Shown piece by piece: positions 1-8,026 of a DNA stretch of 64,000 nucleotides; the stretch's first letter is position 1, and the number at the start of each line of letters is the position of its first letter. The DNA is from Sva-07 sp963698565 (GTDB taxonomy: Bacteria > Actinomycetota > Acidimicrobiia > Acidimicrobiales > Ilumatobacteraceae): assembly GCA_963698565.1 (NCBI GenBank), contig CAVORH010000029.1, positions 1-64,000 on the forward strand. Direction: 5' to 3'. The notes below the pieces were generated by a model that was not told where the DNA came from, made no database searches, and saw only the letters and a list, made by a program, of their open reading frames with translations. Made by a program: the position numbers and the translations under genes.

Positions 1-88
1 GGTGTCGGAGGGGGGACTTGAACCCCCACGCCCATTAGTAGGGCACTAGCACCTCAAGCTAGCGCGTCTGCCATTCCGCCACTCCGAC
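1..88 (-). tRNA. tRNA-Leu (anticodon GAG)
   Basis: On the minus strand the sequence folds as a class II tRNA. The 7-bp acceptor stem pairs GTCGGAG with CTCCGAC. The anticodon stem pairs CTAGC with GCTAG around the loop TTGAGGT, giving anticodon GAG, which reads CUC and CUU leucine codons. A long variable arm follows, as in leucine tRNAs, and a T-loop with GTTCAAGTC. The discriminator base is A at position 3, and the next two bases (positions 2-1) are CC, so a genomically encoded CCA tail probably runs off the window edge. Confidence 0.96.
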
Positions 89-146
89 GTGGTTTGGGTC
101 TGTGACCCTATCTCCCGCAACGAGCAGTGCCACCGATCCTGACGAC

Positions 147-371
147 CTAGTCGTACAGGAACGGGAGCGCCATCACCGTGAAGAGCCAGATCAGCGCGAA
201 GACGAACGTGATCCGGTTCAGGTTGCGCTCGGCTGCCGTCGACCCGAGGGCCGCACCGCCGCCGCCGCCGAACATGTCCGACAGGCCACCACCACGGCCG
301 CTGTGCATGAGGATGCCAGCGATCAGGGCGCCCATCGACACGACGTTGATCGCGAGGGTGATGTAGAGCAT
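147..371 (-). CDS. secG: Protein translocase subunit SecG
   Basis: This 74-residue protein is the small accessory subunit of the SecYEG channel in the inner membrane. It has two transmembrane segments (about residues 2-20 and 52-71) joined by a glycine-rich cytoplasmic loop containing SGRGGGLSDMFGGGGG, the hallmark of SecG. ATG at 371 places the first membrane helix directly at the N-terminus, as in the family. It follows the ABC-transporter/PH-protein genes on the same strand. In many actinobacteria secG directly follows tpiA; here the dpp operon separates them. Confidence 0.93.
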   Translation of the reverse strand: MLYITLAINVVSMGALIAGILMHSGRGGGLSDMFGGGGGAALGSTAAERNLNRITFVFALIWLFTVMALPFLYD

Positions 372-394
372 GACGTCACGCACGGTCGACAATC

Positions 395-919
395 CTACCG
401 GTGCCCGGCGCCGTCCGGCGCCCACTTGCGCCGCCGGTACCACCACGTCGGCACCGAACCGGCCGGCGGCTCCGGGGTGGTCGCCAACAGATCGTCGGCA
501 CGGTCGCCGAGTGCCTTGCCCACCGCCTCGAACTCGGCCAGCGACTCGCATCGGTCGGTGAGCAGGTATCGGCGTCGCCCGACAGCGGCGACCAGGCCGC
601 CATAGGCGAGCCTGCGGAACCCCGACACCAGGCCAGGACGAGTGCGCGTCAACTTCTCGACGCGATCCCACGGCAAGCGCTGCCGACGCAGCACCATGTG
701 GCGCGTCACCGCGTCGGCGTCGAACGTCGACGCCACCGGATAGTCGAACAGGACGATCGCGACCAGCACCGCCCCGAACACGAGCGTCGCCGTCGGAAGT
801 ACTCGCCAACCGGCACTCGCGACCACGAGCACCCCGGCCAGGAGGACGGCGGCAGAACCGATCGCCGAAGCGATGATCCCCCGCCACGTCGAGTGCAGGG
901 TCACCGACCCGTCGGCCAC
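395..919 (-). CDS. PH-domain-like membrane protein, function unknown
   Basis: A 174-residue protein starting at GTG 919, directly after the dppF stop codon (921-923), so it is probably co-transcribed with the transporter. Residues about 10-55 contain two hydrophobic helices. The rest resembles the bacterial PH-like (bPH) domain of small actinobacterial membrane proteins: a strand-rich stretch with RHMVLRRQRLPWDRVEKL, a typical 'use local rules at this position' bPH signature, followed by a basic C-terminus. No catalytic motif is visible. The bPH assignment is from pattern only, and no link to peptide uptake can be shown beyond adjacency. Confidence 0.6.
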   Translation of the reverse strand: MADGSVTLHSTWRGIIASAIGSAAVLLAGVLVVASAGWRVLPTATLVFGAVLVAIVLFDYPVASTFDADAVTRHMVLRRQRLPWDRVEKLTRTRPGLVSGFRRLAYGGLVAAVGRRRYLLTDRCESLAEFEAVGKALGDRADDLLATTPEPPAGSVPTWWYRRRKWAPDGAGHR

Positions 920-920
920 G

Positions 921-2006
921 TCAGTCGCCGGCGATTTCGACCTTGCGCCCGAGCTGCACCGTCCGTTCGAGCAGGGTCTCCCCCGGCTGGAACGCGAAGT
1001 GACAGGCGACGACGTGGCCGGGGGCGATCTCGGTGAGTTCCGGCGTCTCCTGGGAGCAGATGTCCTGGGCGATCGGACACCGGGTGTGGAACCGGCAACC
1101 AGTCGGCGGGTTGGCCGGGCTCGGCACGTCACCCTGCAGGATGATGCGGCGACGGGCCCGCTCGCGGCGAGGATCGGCGATCGGCACCGCCGACAGCAGC
1201 GACTGGGTGTAGGGGTGCGACGGAGACTCGTAGAGCGTGTCGCGATCGGCGAGTTCGGCGATGCGCCCGAGGTACATCACGCCCACACGGTCACTGGTGT
1301 GACGCACCACCGACAGGTCGTGAGCGATGAAGATGAAGCTCAGCTGGTACTCGTCCTGGATCTCGTCGAGCAGGTTGAGCACCTGGGCCTGGATGCTGAC
1401 GTCGAGCGCCGACACCGGCTCGTCGAGCACGATCACCTTCGGACGCAGTGCGAGCGATCGGGCGATGCCGATGCGCTGGCGCTGCCCGCCGGAGAACTCG
1501 TGCGGGTACCGGTTGCCGTGCTCGGGCAGGAGGCCGACCCGGGTGAGGAGTTCGCCGACACGGTCGCGCGCCTCCTTCTTCGGGACACCGTGGATCTTCA
1601 TCGGCTCACCGACGATCTCACGGATCGGCAACCTCGGGTTGAGCGACGCGTACGGGTCCTGGAAGACCATCTGCAGGTCACTGCGCAATTGGCGCAGTCG
1701 CTTCTTCGACGCGGCGGTCACGTTCTCGTTGCCGAACATCACCGTGCCGGACGTCGGCTCCACCAGACGCAGCAGCGAACGGCCGAGCGTGCTCTTGCCG
1801 CAGCCCGACTCGCCGACGATGCCGAGCGTCTCGTGACGCATCAGGTCGAGCGTGACACCCGAGACCGCCTGGACCGATCCGACCTGGCGTCGGAACACAC
1901 CCGCCCTGATCGGGAACTCCATCACGAGATCCTGGATCTTCAGGATCGGTGCGTCCTCGTCGACGCCGCTGAGCGCGCCCGAGTCGTAGAGCGAGGCGGT
2001 CGTCAT
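921..2006 (-). CDS. dppF: Oligopeptide/dipeptide ABC transporter ATPase (DppF/OppF type)
   Basis: A 361-residue ATPase that powers peptide import together with the D-type ATPase upstream. Walker A GESGCGKST lies at about residue 65, the signature is FSGGQRQRIGIARSL, and Walker B is VIVLDEPVSALD. The C-terminal oligopeptide-ABC extension contains CRFHTRCPIAQDIC, a cysteine cluster typical of these ATPases (iron-sulfur in some members). ATG 2006 overlaps the natural TGA of the preceding ATPase in an ATGA arrangement once that gene's frame is repaired. As the sequence stands, the upstream frame reads through into this gene and gives one long fused ORF (see dppD). Confidence 0.9.
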   Translation of the reverse strand: MTTASLYDSGALSGVDEDAPILKIQDLVMEFPIRAGVFRRQVGSVQAVSGVTLDLMRHETLGIVGESGCGKSTLGRSLLRLVEPTSGTVMFGNENVTAASKKRLRQLRSDLQMVFQDPYASLNPRLPIREIVGEPMKIHGVPKKEARDRVGELLTRVGLLPEHGNRYPHEFSGGQRQRIGIARSLALRPKVIVLDEPVSALDVSIQAQVLNLLDEIQDEYQLSFIFIAHDLSVVRHTSDRVGVMYLGRIAELADRDTLYESPSHPYTQSLLSAVPIADPRRERARRRIILQGDVPSPANPPTGCRFHTRCPIAQDICSQETPELTEIAPGHVVACHFAFQPGETLLERTVQLGRKVEIAGD

Positions 2007-2999
2007 GACATCGCCTCCACGCCCATGCCGATCTCGGCGGTGCGATGGCAGCGGCTCGTGTGGCCGTCGCCGAGCGATCACGACCGGCGGATCGGATGCT
2101 GCACACTCGTCGATGGCGAACGAACACCGCGGCCGGAACGCACAGCCCGAGGGCGGATTGAGCAGGCTCGGCGGATTGCCCGGGATCGCCTCGAGCGAGT
2201 CCTTGACCCCTTCGAGGTCCGGGATCGAGTTGAGCAGCGCCATCGTGTACGGGTTCCGCGACTCGTAGAAGATGTCGTCGAGGTCGCCGGTCTCCATCAG
2301 ACGGCTGGCGTACATCACCTGCACACGGTCGGCCGACCCGGCGACGAGACCGAGGTCGTGGGTGATCAGCATCATCGCCGAACCCGTCGCCTGCTGCACG
2401 TCGTGGAGGACCTCCATCACCTGGGCCTGCACCGTCACGTCGAGGGCGGTGGTCGGCTCGTCGGCGATCAGGAGCTTCGGGTCGTTGCAGATCGCCATGG
2501 CGATCATCGCCCGCTGGCGCATGCCGCCGGAGAACTCGTGCGGGTGCTGCGCGGCACGGCGCTTCGGTTCCGGCACGCCCACCAACTGCAGCAGATCGAC
2601 GGAGCGATCCCAGGCAGCCTGCTTGGACGTGTCCGTGTGGACCCGAATCGCCTCGGCGATCTGCTCACCCACCGTGTACACCGGGTTCATCGCGGTCATC
2701 GGATCCTGGAAGATCATCGCCACGTCACGGCCGCGGATCGAACGCATCTGCTCCTCGGTCAGCGAGAGCACGTCGATGCCGTCGAAGTTCACGTTGCCGG
2801 TGATGTCGGTGTTCTTCGGATGCAACCGCATCAGCGCCAGGGCGGTGACCGACTTGCCCGAACCGGATTCGCCGACGACGGCGAGCACCTCGCCGGAGCT
2901 GATCTCGAAACTGACCTCGGTGACCGCTCGGACGACACCGGCGTCGGTACGGAACGCGACGGTCAGATCGTCGACCTTCAGCAATGGGGACGACGCCAT
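2003..2999 (-). CDS. dppD: Oligopeptide/dipeptide ABC transporter ATPase (DppD/OppD type), frame interrupted near 2066-2076
   Basis: First ATPase of the importer, with Walker A GESGSGKS at about residue 43, signature FSGGMRQR, Walker B LLIADEPTTALD and the C-terminal cysteine motif CAFRPRCSFAIDEC. ATG 2999 lies just after the dppC stop. Near 2066-2076 the frame slips. Removing one base gives VVIARDGHTSRCHRTAEIG and then a TGA at 2003 that overlaps the dppF start, the usual operon arrangement, for a 331-residue product. Without the correction the two ATPases form a single in-frame 692-residue fusion. Both readings keep all catalytic motifs. I favour a sequence error, because the repaired tail is natural-looking and the overlap is exact. 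Confidence 0.85.
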
Positions 3000-3000
3000 G

Positions 3001-3971
3001 TCATCCTCTCTCGTTCTTGGAACGGGGATCGAGGGCATCGCGCATGCCGTCTCCGAGGAAGTTGACACACAGCACGATCATCACGATGAAGAAACCGGGC
3101 GTGAGCACCCGGATCGGGATCGTTGTCGATGTTGCCCTTGGCGTCGGCGACCAGCGTGCCGAGCGATGCGTTCGGTGGTTGGACACCGAGGCCGAGGAAC
3201 GACAGGGTGCTCTCGAGCACGATCACCGTGCCGAGCAGCAGGGTCACTTCGACGACCACGGGGCCGACGACGTTGGGGAGCACGTGCCGGAAGATGATGC
3301 GCATGTGCGACGCGCCGGCGGCCCGCGCCGCCAGGATGTACTCCTGCTCCTTGATCGACAGCACGACGCCTCGAACGACTCTCGCTATTCGCGTCCACAG
3401 CAGCAGCGACAGCACGATCGCCAGGCTGGTCGCATTGCCTCCCGAGTACTTCGAGAAGATCGACAGCACGATCAGCGCCGGCACGATCAGCACCATGTTG
3501 ATCACCTGCGAGATGAAGATGTCGGTTCCCTTGGCGAAGTAGGCGGCGATCGCACCGAGCATCGTGCCGATCGCCGTTGCGAGGACGGCCGCGATGAACC
3601 CGATGCGAAGCGAATAGAGACCACCCTGGGCGGTGCGGACGAACAGGTCGCGGCCGATCTCGTCGGTACCGAACCAGTGGTTCGACGACGGCCCCTGCAG
3701 CCGGTCGGCGATGTTGCGCTCGTCGAACTCCCACGGGCTCACCATCGGGCCGACGATGAACAACAGCACGATCAGCACCAGACCGATCGCCCCGATGATC
3801 GCCATGCGATGGTGGCGGAATCGTTTCCACGCCAACCATCCGAACGTCTGTGGGGCCTCGGTGAGGCCCTCGATCTCGCCGGCCGAGAAGACCGGTACGT
3901 GGTGCTCGTAGGTCTCGGTGTCGAAGTACTCCGGGTTCCCGGTTCTGCTGGTCGAAGGTGCTCTTGGCCAT
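3001..3971 (-). CDS. dppC: Peptide ABC transporter permease (DppC/OppC type), two frame interruptions
   Basis: Inner-membrane permease of the importer. The central frame shows the family hallmarks: an N-terminal membrane helix after WKRFRHHRMAIIGAIGL, HWFGTDEIGRDLF, and the EAA loop EYILAARAAGASHMRIIFRHVLP. Two single-base insertions break it. One lies near 3931-3937, after the N-terminus MAKSTFDQQNREP. The other lies near 3112-3119, where the true C-terminus IRVLTPGFFIVMIVLCVNF continues in another frame. With both removed the gene is 969 bases, 322 residues, a normal size. The stop at 3001 is two bases from the dppD start. Conserved C-terminal residues in the alternate frame argue that the breaks are recent or artefactual. 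Confidence 0.85.
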
Positions 3972-3980
3972 TGACGCTCC

Positions 3981-4937
3981 TCAGTCCAGTCGAATCCGGG
4001 GGTCGAGCACGCCGTACATGATGTCGGCGACGAGGTTGAAGAAGACCGTGATCAACCCGGTGAACAGCACGATGCCGAGGATCAGGTAGATGTCGGCGTC
4101 GTTGAGCGCACGAACGAACGCAGGGCCGAGACCCGGCCACGAGAAGATGCTCTCGGTGACGATCGACCCACCGAGCAGGGCCGAGAAGTTGAGCGCCCAG
4201 AGCGTCACGAGCGGGATGAGCGCATTGCGGAGCGCGTGCTTCCAGACCACCTGTTTCTCGGGCAGACCCTTGGCCCGAGCGGTGCGGATGTAGTCCTGGT
4301 TGAGGGTCTCGAGCATCGACGCACGTCCGAACCGGCTGTCGGCGGAGATGAACAGGATCGACAACGACATCACCGGGAGCGCGATGTCACGCAGCAGCTC
4401 GATGAAGTTCTCGTTGGTCTTGCGACCGGTGTTGAACGGCTTGATCCCGAACCAGTTCTCGAGCTGCACGCCGAAGATGTTCTGGATCAGCAGTGCGAGC
4501 ACGAACGACGGGAAGGCGAGGCCGAAGAAGGCCAGACCGGTGAGGATGTAGTCGCCCTTCGAGTACTGGTGGCGGGCGGAGTACACCGACAGCAGCAGGG
4601 CGACGACGGCGCTGATGATGAAGGCGGGAACGGCGATCAGTGCGGTGTTCCAGCCGCGGTCGACGATGATCTCGTTGACCGGCTCGCCGATGCTGCTGGA
4701 GATGCCGAGGTCGCCGCTGAGCACGTCGCCGAACCAGATGAAGGGCCGGACCCAGACGTTGACGTCGAGGTTGTAGACCTCGGTGATCTGGTCGAATCCG
4801 TCCTGACAGCGCGGCAGGCACAGATAGAACCCGGATCGGGGATCGGTGGTGAGCGAGATCCCGACATGCACCAGATACAGCGCGATGATCAGCAGCGGGA
4901 TCGTTGCCAGGAGACGTCTGGTGATGTAGGCGAACAC
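3981..4937 (-). CDS. dppB: Peptide ABC transporter permease (DppB/OppB type)
   Basis: A 318-residue inner-membrane permease that pairs with DppC to form the channel. It starts MFAYITRRLLATIPLLIIA, a typical DppB N-terminus, from GTG 4937. About six membrane segments follow, and the EAA cytoplasmic loop is RTARAKGLPEKQVVWKHALRNALIP. A periplasmic insertion with two cysteines (FYLCLPRCQDGF) lies between the first two helices. The stop is 9 bases from the dppC start. A strong hairpin upstream at 4987-5014 separates it from dppA, which should make it less abundant than the binding protein. Confidence 0.92.
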   Translation of the reverse strand: MFAYITRRLLATIPLLIIALYLVHVGISLTTDPRSGFYLCLPRCQDGFDQITEVYNLDVNVWVRPFIWFGDVLSGDLGISSSIGEPVNEIIVDRGWNTALIAVPAFIISAVVALLLSVYSARHQYSKGDYILTGLAFFGLAFPSFVLALLIQNIFGVQLENWFGIKPFNTGRKTNENFIELLRDIALPVMSLSILFISADSRFGRASMLETLNQDYIRTARAKGLPEKQVVWKHALRNALIPLVTLWALNFSALLGGSIVTESIFSWPGLGPAFVRALNDADIYLILGIVLFTGLITVFFNLVADIMYGVLDPRIRLD

Positions 4938-4986
4938 AGTGTGAGGACCTCGGACCGAGACAGTAGACGACAGGTGACCAGATGTT

Positions 4987-5014
4987 GAACGGGGCCCCTT
5001 TCGGGGCCCCGTTC
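4987..5014 (-). terminator. Perfect GC-rich hairpin between dppA and dppB
   Basis: A perfect 12-bp inverted repeat, GAACGGGGCCCC - TTTC - GGGGCCCCGTTC, lies 35 bases after the dppA stop and 50 bases before dppB on the same strand. No U-tract follows. Hairpins in this place are common in peptide-transporter operons, where they end or attenuate transcription or protect the dppA mRNA end, so that binding protein exceeds channel subunits. The structure is visible; its function is inferred. Confidence 0.75.
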
Positions 5015-5049
5015 TACATCTCACATGGTGTTACAAGGTGTTCGGTTGA

Positions 5050-6939
5050 TCAGTTGGCGAACTGGAAGTCCGCAACGTTGGTCAACGGGCCCGCACCCTG
5101 GGCGTCGGGAGCGACACCGGCCTGCGCAAGCGCAGCGGTGTAGCCGTAGAACGACGGCTTCTGGGTGAGCGGGAGCATGAACAGACCCTGCACCGGGTCC
5201 TTCTCCAGGGTGGTGACGAACAGGTCCAGCTCGTTGTAGCAAGCTGCACGCTCATCGGCGTCGACGGTTGCGTCGCACTCGTCGGCGAGGGTCTCGAACG
5301 CGTCGTTGGCAAAGCCGTACGGGTTGTTCTCGCCACCCTTGCGGAACGCAGCGGTGTTGCCGCCGGGCCACGGGCCACCGACCCATGCGAACTGGGTGAT
5401 GTCCCAGATGTCGCAGTTGCCGGAGGTGCCGCCGCTCGTCGAGCACTCGATCGAGCCCTCGGAGAACGGCACTTCGCTGAAGTAGGCGCCACCTTCGACG
5501 TTGTCGATGACGATGTCGATGCCGGCATCCTTCAGCTGAGCCTGGATGAGCTCCTGCTGGATCTCACGCAGACGGTTGCCGCCGGTCGTGCCGACCCGGA
5601 GCGTGAGCACGCCGTCTTCGGGGTGCTCGTAGATGCCATCGCTGTTCAGCGTGTAACCAGCCGACTCGAGCGCGGCCTGTGCCGACTCGATGTCGCCCGC
5701 GCCGTAACCGGCTGCGCCGGAATGGTCGACGTAGGCGGACTGGTTCGACATCCAGTAGGTGTTGCCCAGACCCTCGGCCGGCAGTGTGTCGCCGAACAGC
5801 GGGGTGTAGAGCCCGGCCATCACTTCGCCCTTGTCCATTGCGTAGGCGATCGCCTCGCGGACCTCGGGCTTGGCGAGGTGCACGTTGTTGAGGTTGAGAC
5901 CCCAGTGCTCGTACACGGGACCGGGCGACGACGAGACGGTGAACGTCGAGTCACTCGACAGTTCCTCGAATGCCAGCTGCGGCTGCGTCATGACGATCTG
6001 CGCTTCGCCGGCCTTCAGCGCGTTGATCTGCGCATCGGTGTCGGTCACGAAGTTGATCTGCACGCCGTCGACGAAGGCCACGCCGTCGTTCTTGGCGTCG
6101 GGGCTGTTCGAGCCGTTGTAGTTGTCGTTGCGCACCAGGTTCATCTGGACGCCCTTCTCCCACGAATCGAAGACCATGGGGCCGGACGATGCGATGACCT
6201 CGCCGTTGACGTTCCACTCGCGGAGTGCATCGTTGAGCTCGGCCGCAGCGGTGGCGGGATCCTCGGAGAACTGGTGCGACGGGTAGACCTCGTTGAGGAC
6301 ACCCTGCCAACCGGCGTAGAACGTCTCCCAGGTGATGCTGAACTCGGTCGGGCTGGTCACCGTGACGTCGGTGATCGTGTCGAGACCGGTGCGGTCGCCC
6401 AGCAGGTAGATGTAGTTCGGGTTGCCCTCGTCGTCGGTGCCGTCCGACGCCATGATTGCGTCGTAGGTCCACTTGACGTCGTCGGCGGTCAGGTCGTCGC
6501 CGTCGCTCCACACGAGGCCCTCACGCAGCGTGAAGTCACCGGTGACGGTGCCGTCTTCGTTCTCGGTGATGGTGGCCTCGCCGTCGAGCAGTTCCGGGTA
6601 GTACTCGGTTGCGCCGGAGATGCCGTGGAGGCCCTCGATCAGCGCGGAGCGGATCCACGACGTGATCGAGAGGTTGTTCTCGGGATCGTCGAGGTGCAGG
6701 TCGGGCGGCTCCTGCTCGTGCGCCCAGATCAGCGTGCCGCCGTCGGCGCCTTCGACCACCGCGTCGGTGGTCCCGGTCTCGCCACCGTCGGTGGTGTCGG
6801 TCCCTGTGGTGTCGCCGGTCTCGGCGGCATCGGTGCCGTCGGGTGCGCTGGTGTCGTCGTCGCTGCCACAGGCTGCGAAGATCAACGCCGACGCGGCCGC
6901 AACGGCGAGGAGCTTGGCGCTCCGTCGTGTCGTGTTCAC
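5050..6939 (-). CDS. dppA: Peptide ABC transporter substrate-binding lipoprotein (DppA/OppA, SBP family 5)
   Basis: A 629-residue extracytoplasmic binding protein of solute-binding family 5. The N-terminus has basic residues, a hydrophobic core and the lipobox IFAAC, with the lipidated cysteine at about residue 24. An Asp/Thr/Gly-rich tether of about 45 residues follows, typical of actinobacterial lipoproteins. The mature domain includes the family motifs WSDGDDLTADDVKWTYDAI and VREAIAYAMDKGEVM. GTG 6939 is preceded by AGGAGG at good spacing. It is the first gene of the transporter operon. Substrate specificity (di- or oligopeptide) cannot be read from the sequence. Confidence 0.92.
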   Translation of the reverse strand: MNTTRRSAKLLAVAAASALIFAACGSDDDTSAPDGTDAAETGDTTGTDTTDGGETGTTDAVVEGADGGTLIWAHEQEPPDLHLDDPENNLSITSWIRSALIEGLHGISGATEYYPELLDGEATITENEDGTVTGDFTLREGLVWSDGDDLTADDVKWTYDAIMASDGTDDEGNPNYIYLLGDRTGLDTITDVTVTSPTEFSITWETFYAGWQGVLNEVYPSHQFSEDPATAAAELNDALREWNVNGEVIASSGPMVFDSWEKGVQMNLVRNDNYNGSNSPDAKNDGVAFVDGVQINFVTDTDAQINALKAGEAQIVMTQPQLAFEELSSDSTFTVSSSPGPVYEHWGLNLNNVHLAKPEVREAIAYAMDKGEVMAGLYTPLFGDTLPAEGLGNTYWMSNQSAYVDHSGAAGYGAGDIESAQAALESAGYTLNSDGIYEHPEDGVLTLRVGTTGGNRLREIQQELIQAQLKDAGIDIVIDNVEGGAYFSEVPFSEGSIECSTSGGTSGNCDIWDITQFAWVGGPWPGGNTAAFRKGGENNPYGFANDAFETLADECDATVDADERAACYNELDLFVTTLEKDPVQGLFMLPLTQKPSFYGYTAALAQAGVAPDAQGAGPLTNVADFQFAN

Positions 6940-7102
6940 GTATGTGTCCTCCTGGAAGATGGATATGAAACAGGGAAGTCGAGTGCCGCGGGAACCGCCC
7001 GGCGGAACCAGCGTTCAACCACGGCTGAACAACCTCGAACCCCCTCCCCGGTGGTTCGAAGTCACGCGACCATATCAGCGTGTGTTACCCAGCGGTAGCA
7101 GG

Positions 7103-7138
7103 CCCTGTTTCCTCTGTGTGAAAAATCAAACGACACAG
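7103..7138 (-). promoter_or_regulatory. Possible operator/promoter region of the dpp operon
   Basis: The 228-base gap between dppA and tpiA is the most AT-rich intergenic stretch nearby. It holds a short inverted repeat, CTGTGT (7114-7119) and ACACAG (7133-7138), around AAAAATCAAA. It also holds CCCTGTTTC (7103-7111), whose exact reverse complement GAAACAGGG occurs at 6967-6975. These could be regulator sites for the peptide transporter. No clear -35/-10 pair was identified. Confidence 0.3.
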
Positions 7139-7167
7139 CGGACGACACCGAGTCCTGTCCGGGGGTC

Positions 7168-7938
7168 TCAGGCCCCGAACTGGACGATCTTGGCGAACTC
7201 GTCGGCGTCGAGGCTGGCGCCGCCGACCAGGGCCCCGTCGATGTCCGGCTGGGCCATCAGCTCGGTGGCGTTGCCCGCTTTGACCGAGCCGCCGTACTGG
7301 ATGCGAACGGCATCGGCAGTCGCGGCATCGGCGATCTCGCCGATCTTCCTGCGGATTGCTGCGCAGACGGCCTGCGCGTCCTCCGAGGTCGCGGTCCGGC
7401 CGGTGCCGATCGCCCAGATCGGCTCGTAGGCGATCACGAGCGAAGCGATCTGTTCGTTCGACCGGCCGGCGAGCCCGGCGGCCACCTGTCCCAGCACCTT
7501 CGACTCGGTCTGGCCGGCCTCGCGCTCCTCGAGCGTCTCACCCACGCACATGATCGGGGTCATGCCGAGTTCCTGGATGGCGGCGACCTTCGCGTTCACC
7601 ATCTCGTCGGTCTCGCCGAACAGCTCACGCCGTTCGGAGTGCCCCGCGATCACGTACACCACGTTCAACTTGGCGAGGAACGTCGGCGAGATCTCACCGG
7701 TGAACGCACCGCTGTTCTCCCAGTGACAGTGCTGTGCACCGAGGTGGAACTCGAAGTCCTCGGTCTCGATCACGGTCTGGATGCTGCGGATGTCGGTGAA
7801 CGGCGGGTGGACGCTGACGTCGACGTCCTCCAAGGTCTCCTTCGGCACGAGGTAGTGCAGCTTCTGGATGGTCTGGATCGCCTCGAAGTGGTTGAGGTTC
7901 ATCTTCCAGTTGCCGGAAATGAGTGGTCGACGGGTCAT
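7168..7938 (-). CDS. tpiA: Triosephosphate isomerase
   Basis: Interconverts dihydroxyacetone phosphate and glyceraldehyde 3-phosphate in glycolysis. The 256-residue protein is full length. It shows the substrate lysine in GNWKMN (about residues 11-16), the catalytic histidine in AGHSERRELFGE, the catalytic glutamate in IAYEPIWAIGTGRTAT, and the phosphate loop near YGGSVKAGN. It is co-oriented with pgk and gap, 81 bases downstream of pgk, and that spacer is filled by a short tandem repeat (7951-8026). Confidence 0.97.
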   Translation of the reverse strand: MTRRPLISGNWKMNLNHFEAIQTIQKLHYLVPKETLEDVDVSVHPPFTDIRSIQTVIETEDFEFHLGAQHCHWENSGAFTGEISPTFLAKLNVVYVIAGHSERRELFGETDEMVNAKVAAIQELGMTPIMCVGETLEEREAGQTESKVLGQVAAGLAGRSNEQIASLVIAYEPIWAIGTGRTATSEDAQAVCAAIRRKIGEIADAATADAVRIQYGGSVKAGNATELMAQPDIDGALVGGASLDADEFAKIVQFGA

Positions 7939-7950
7939 GAGATTCCGTTC

Positions 7951-8026
7951 TGGTGGGTCACTGCGACGTTCAGGTGGGTCACTGCGCGTTCAGGTGGGTC
8001 ACTGCGACGTTCAGGTGGGTCACTGC
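7951..8026 (-). repeat. Short tandem repeat between pgk and tpiA (unit about 21 bases)
   Basis: On the plus strand, units of GACGTTCAGGTGGGTCACTGC occur in tandem: a partial copy at 7951-7964, full copies at 7965-7985 and 8006-8026, and a 20-base copy at 7986-8005 lacking one base. The pgk stop codon lies inside the last unit (CAGGTGGGTCA read backwards gives the TGA), so the array begins in the end of pgk and fills the gap to tpiA. It lies in the leader of tpiA within the glycolytic transcript. Confidence 0.85.

Noticed and set aside
6960..7140. Known riboswitch upstream of dppA
   Set aside because: Only short inverted repeats are seen, with no conserved aptamer core recognised.
7951..8026. 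CRISPR array
   Set aside because: Units are contiguous with no spacers and no cas genes are present.
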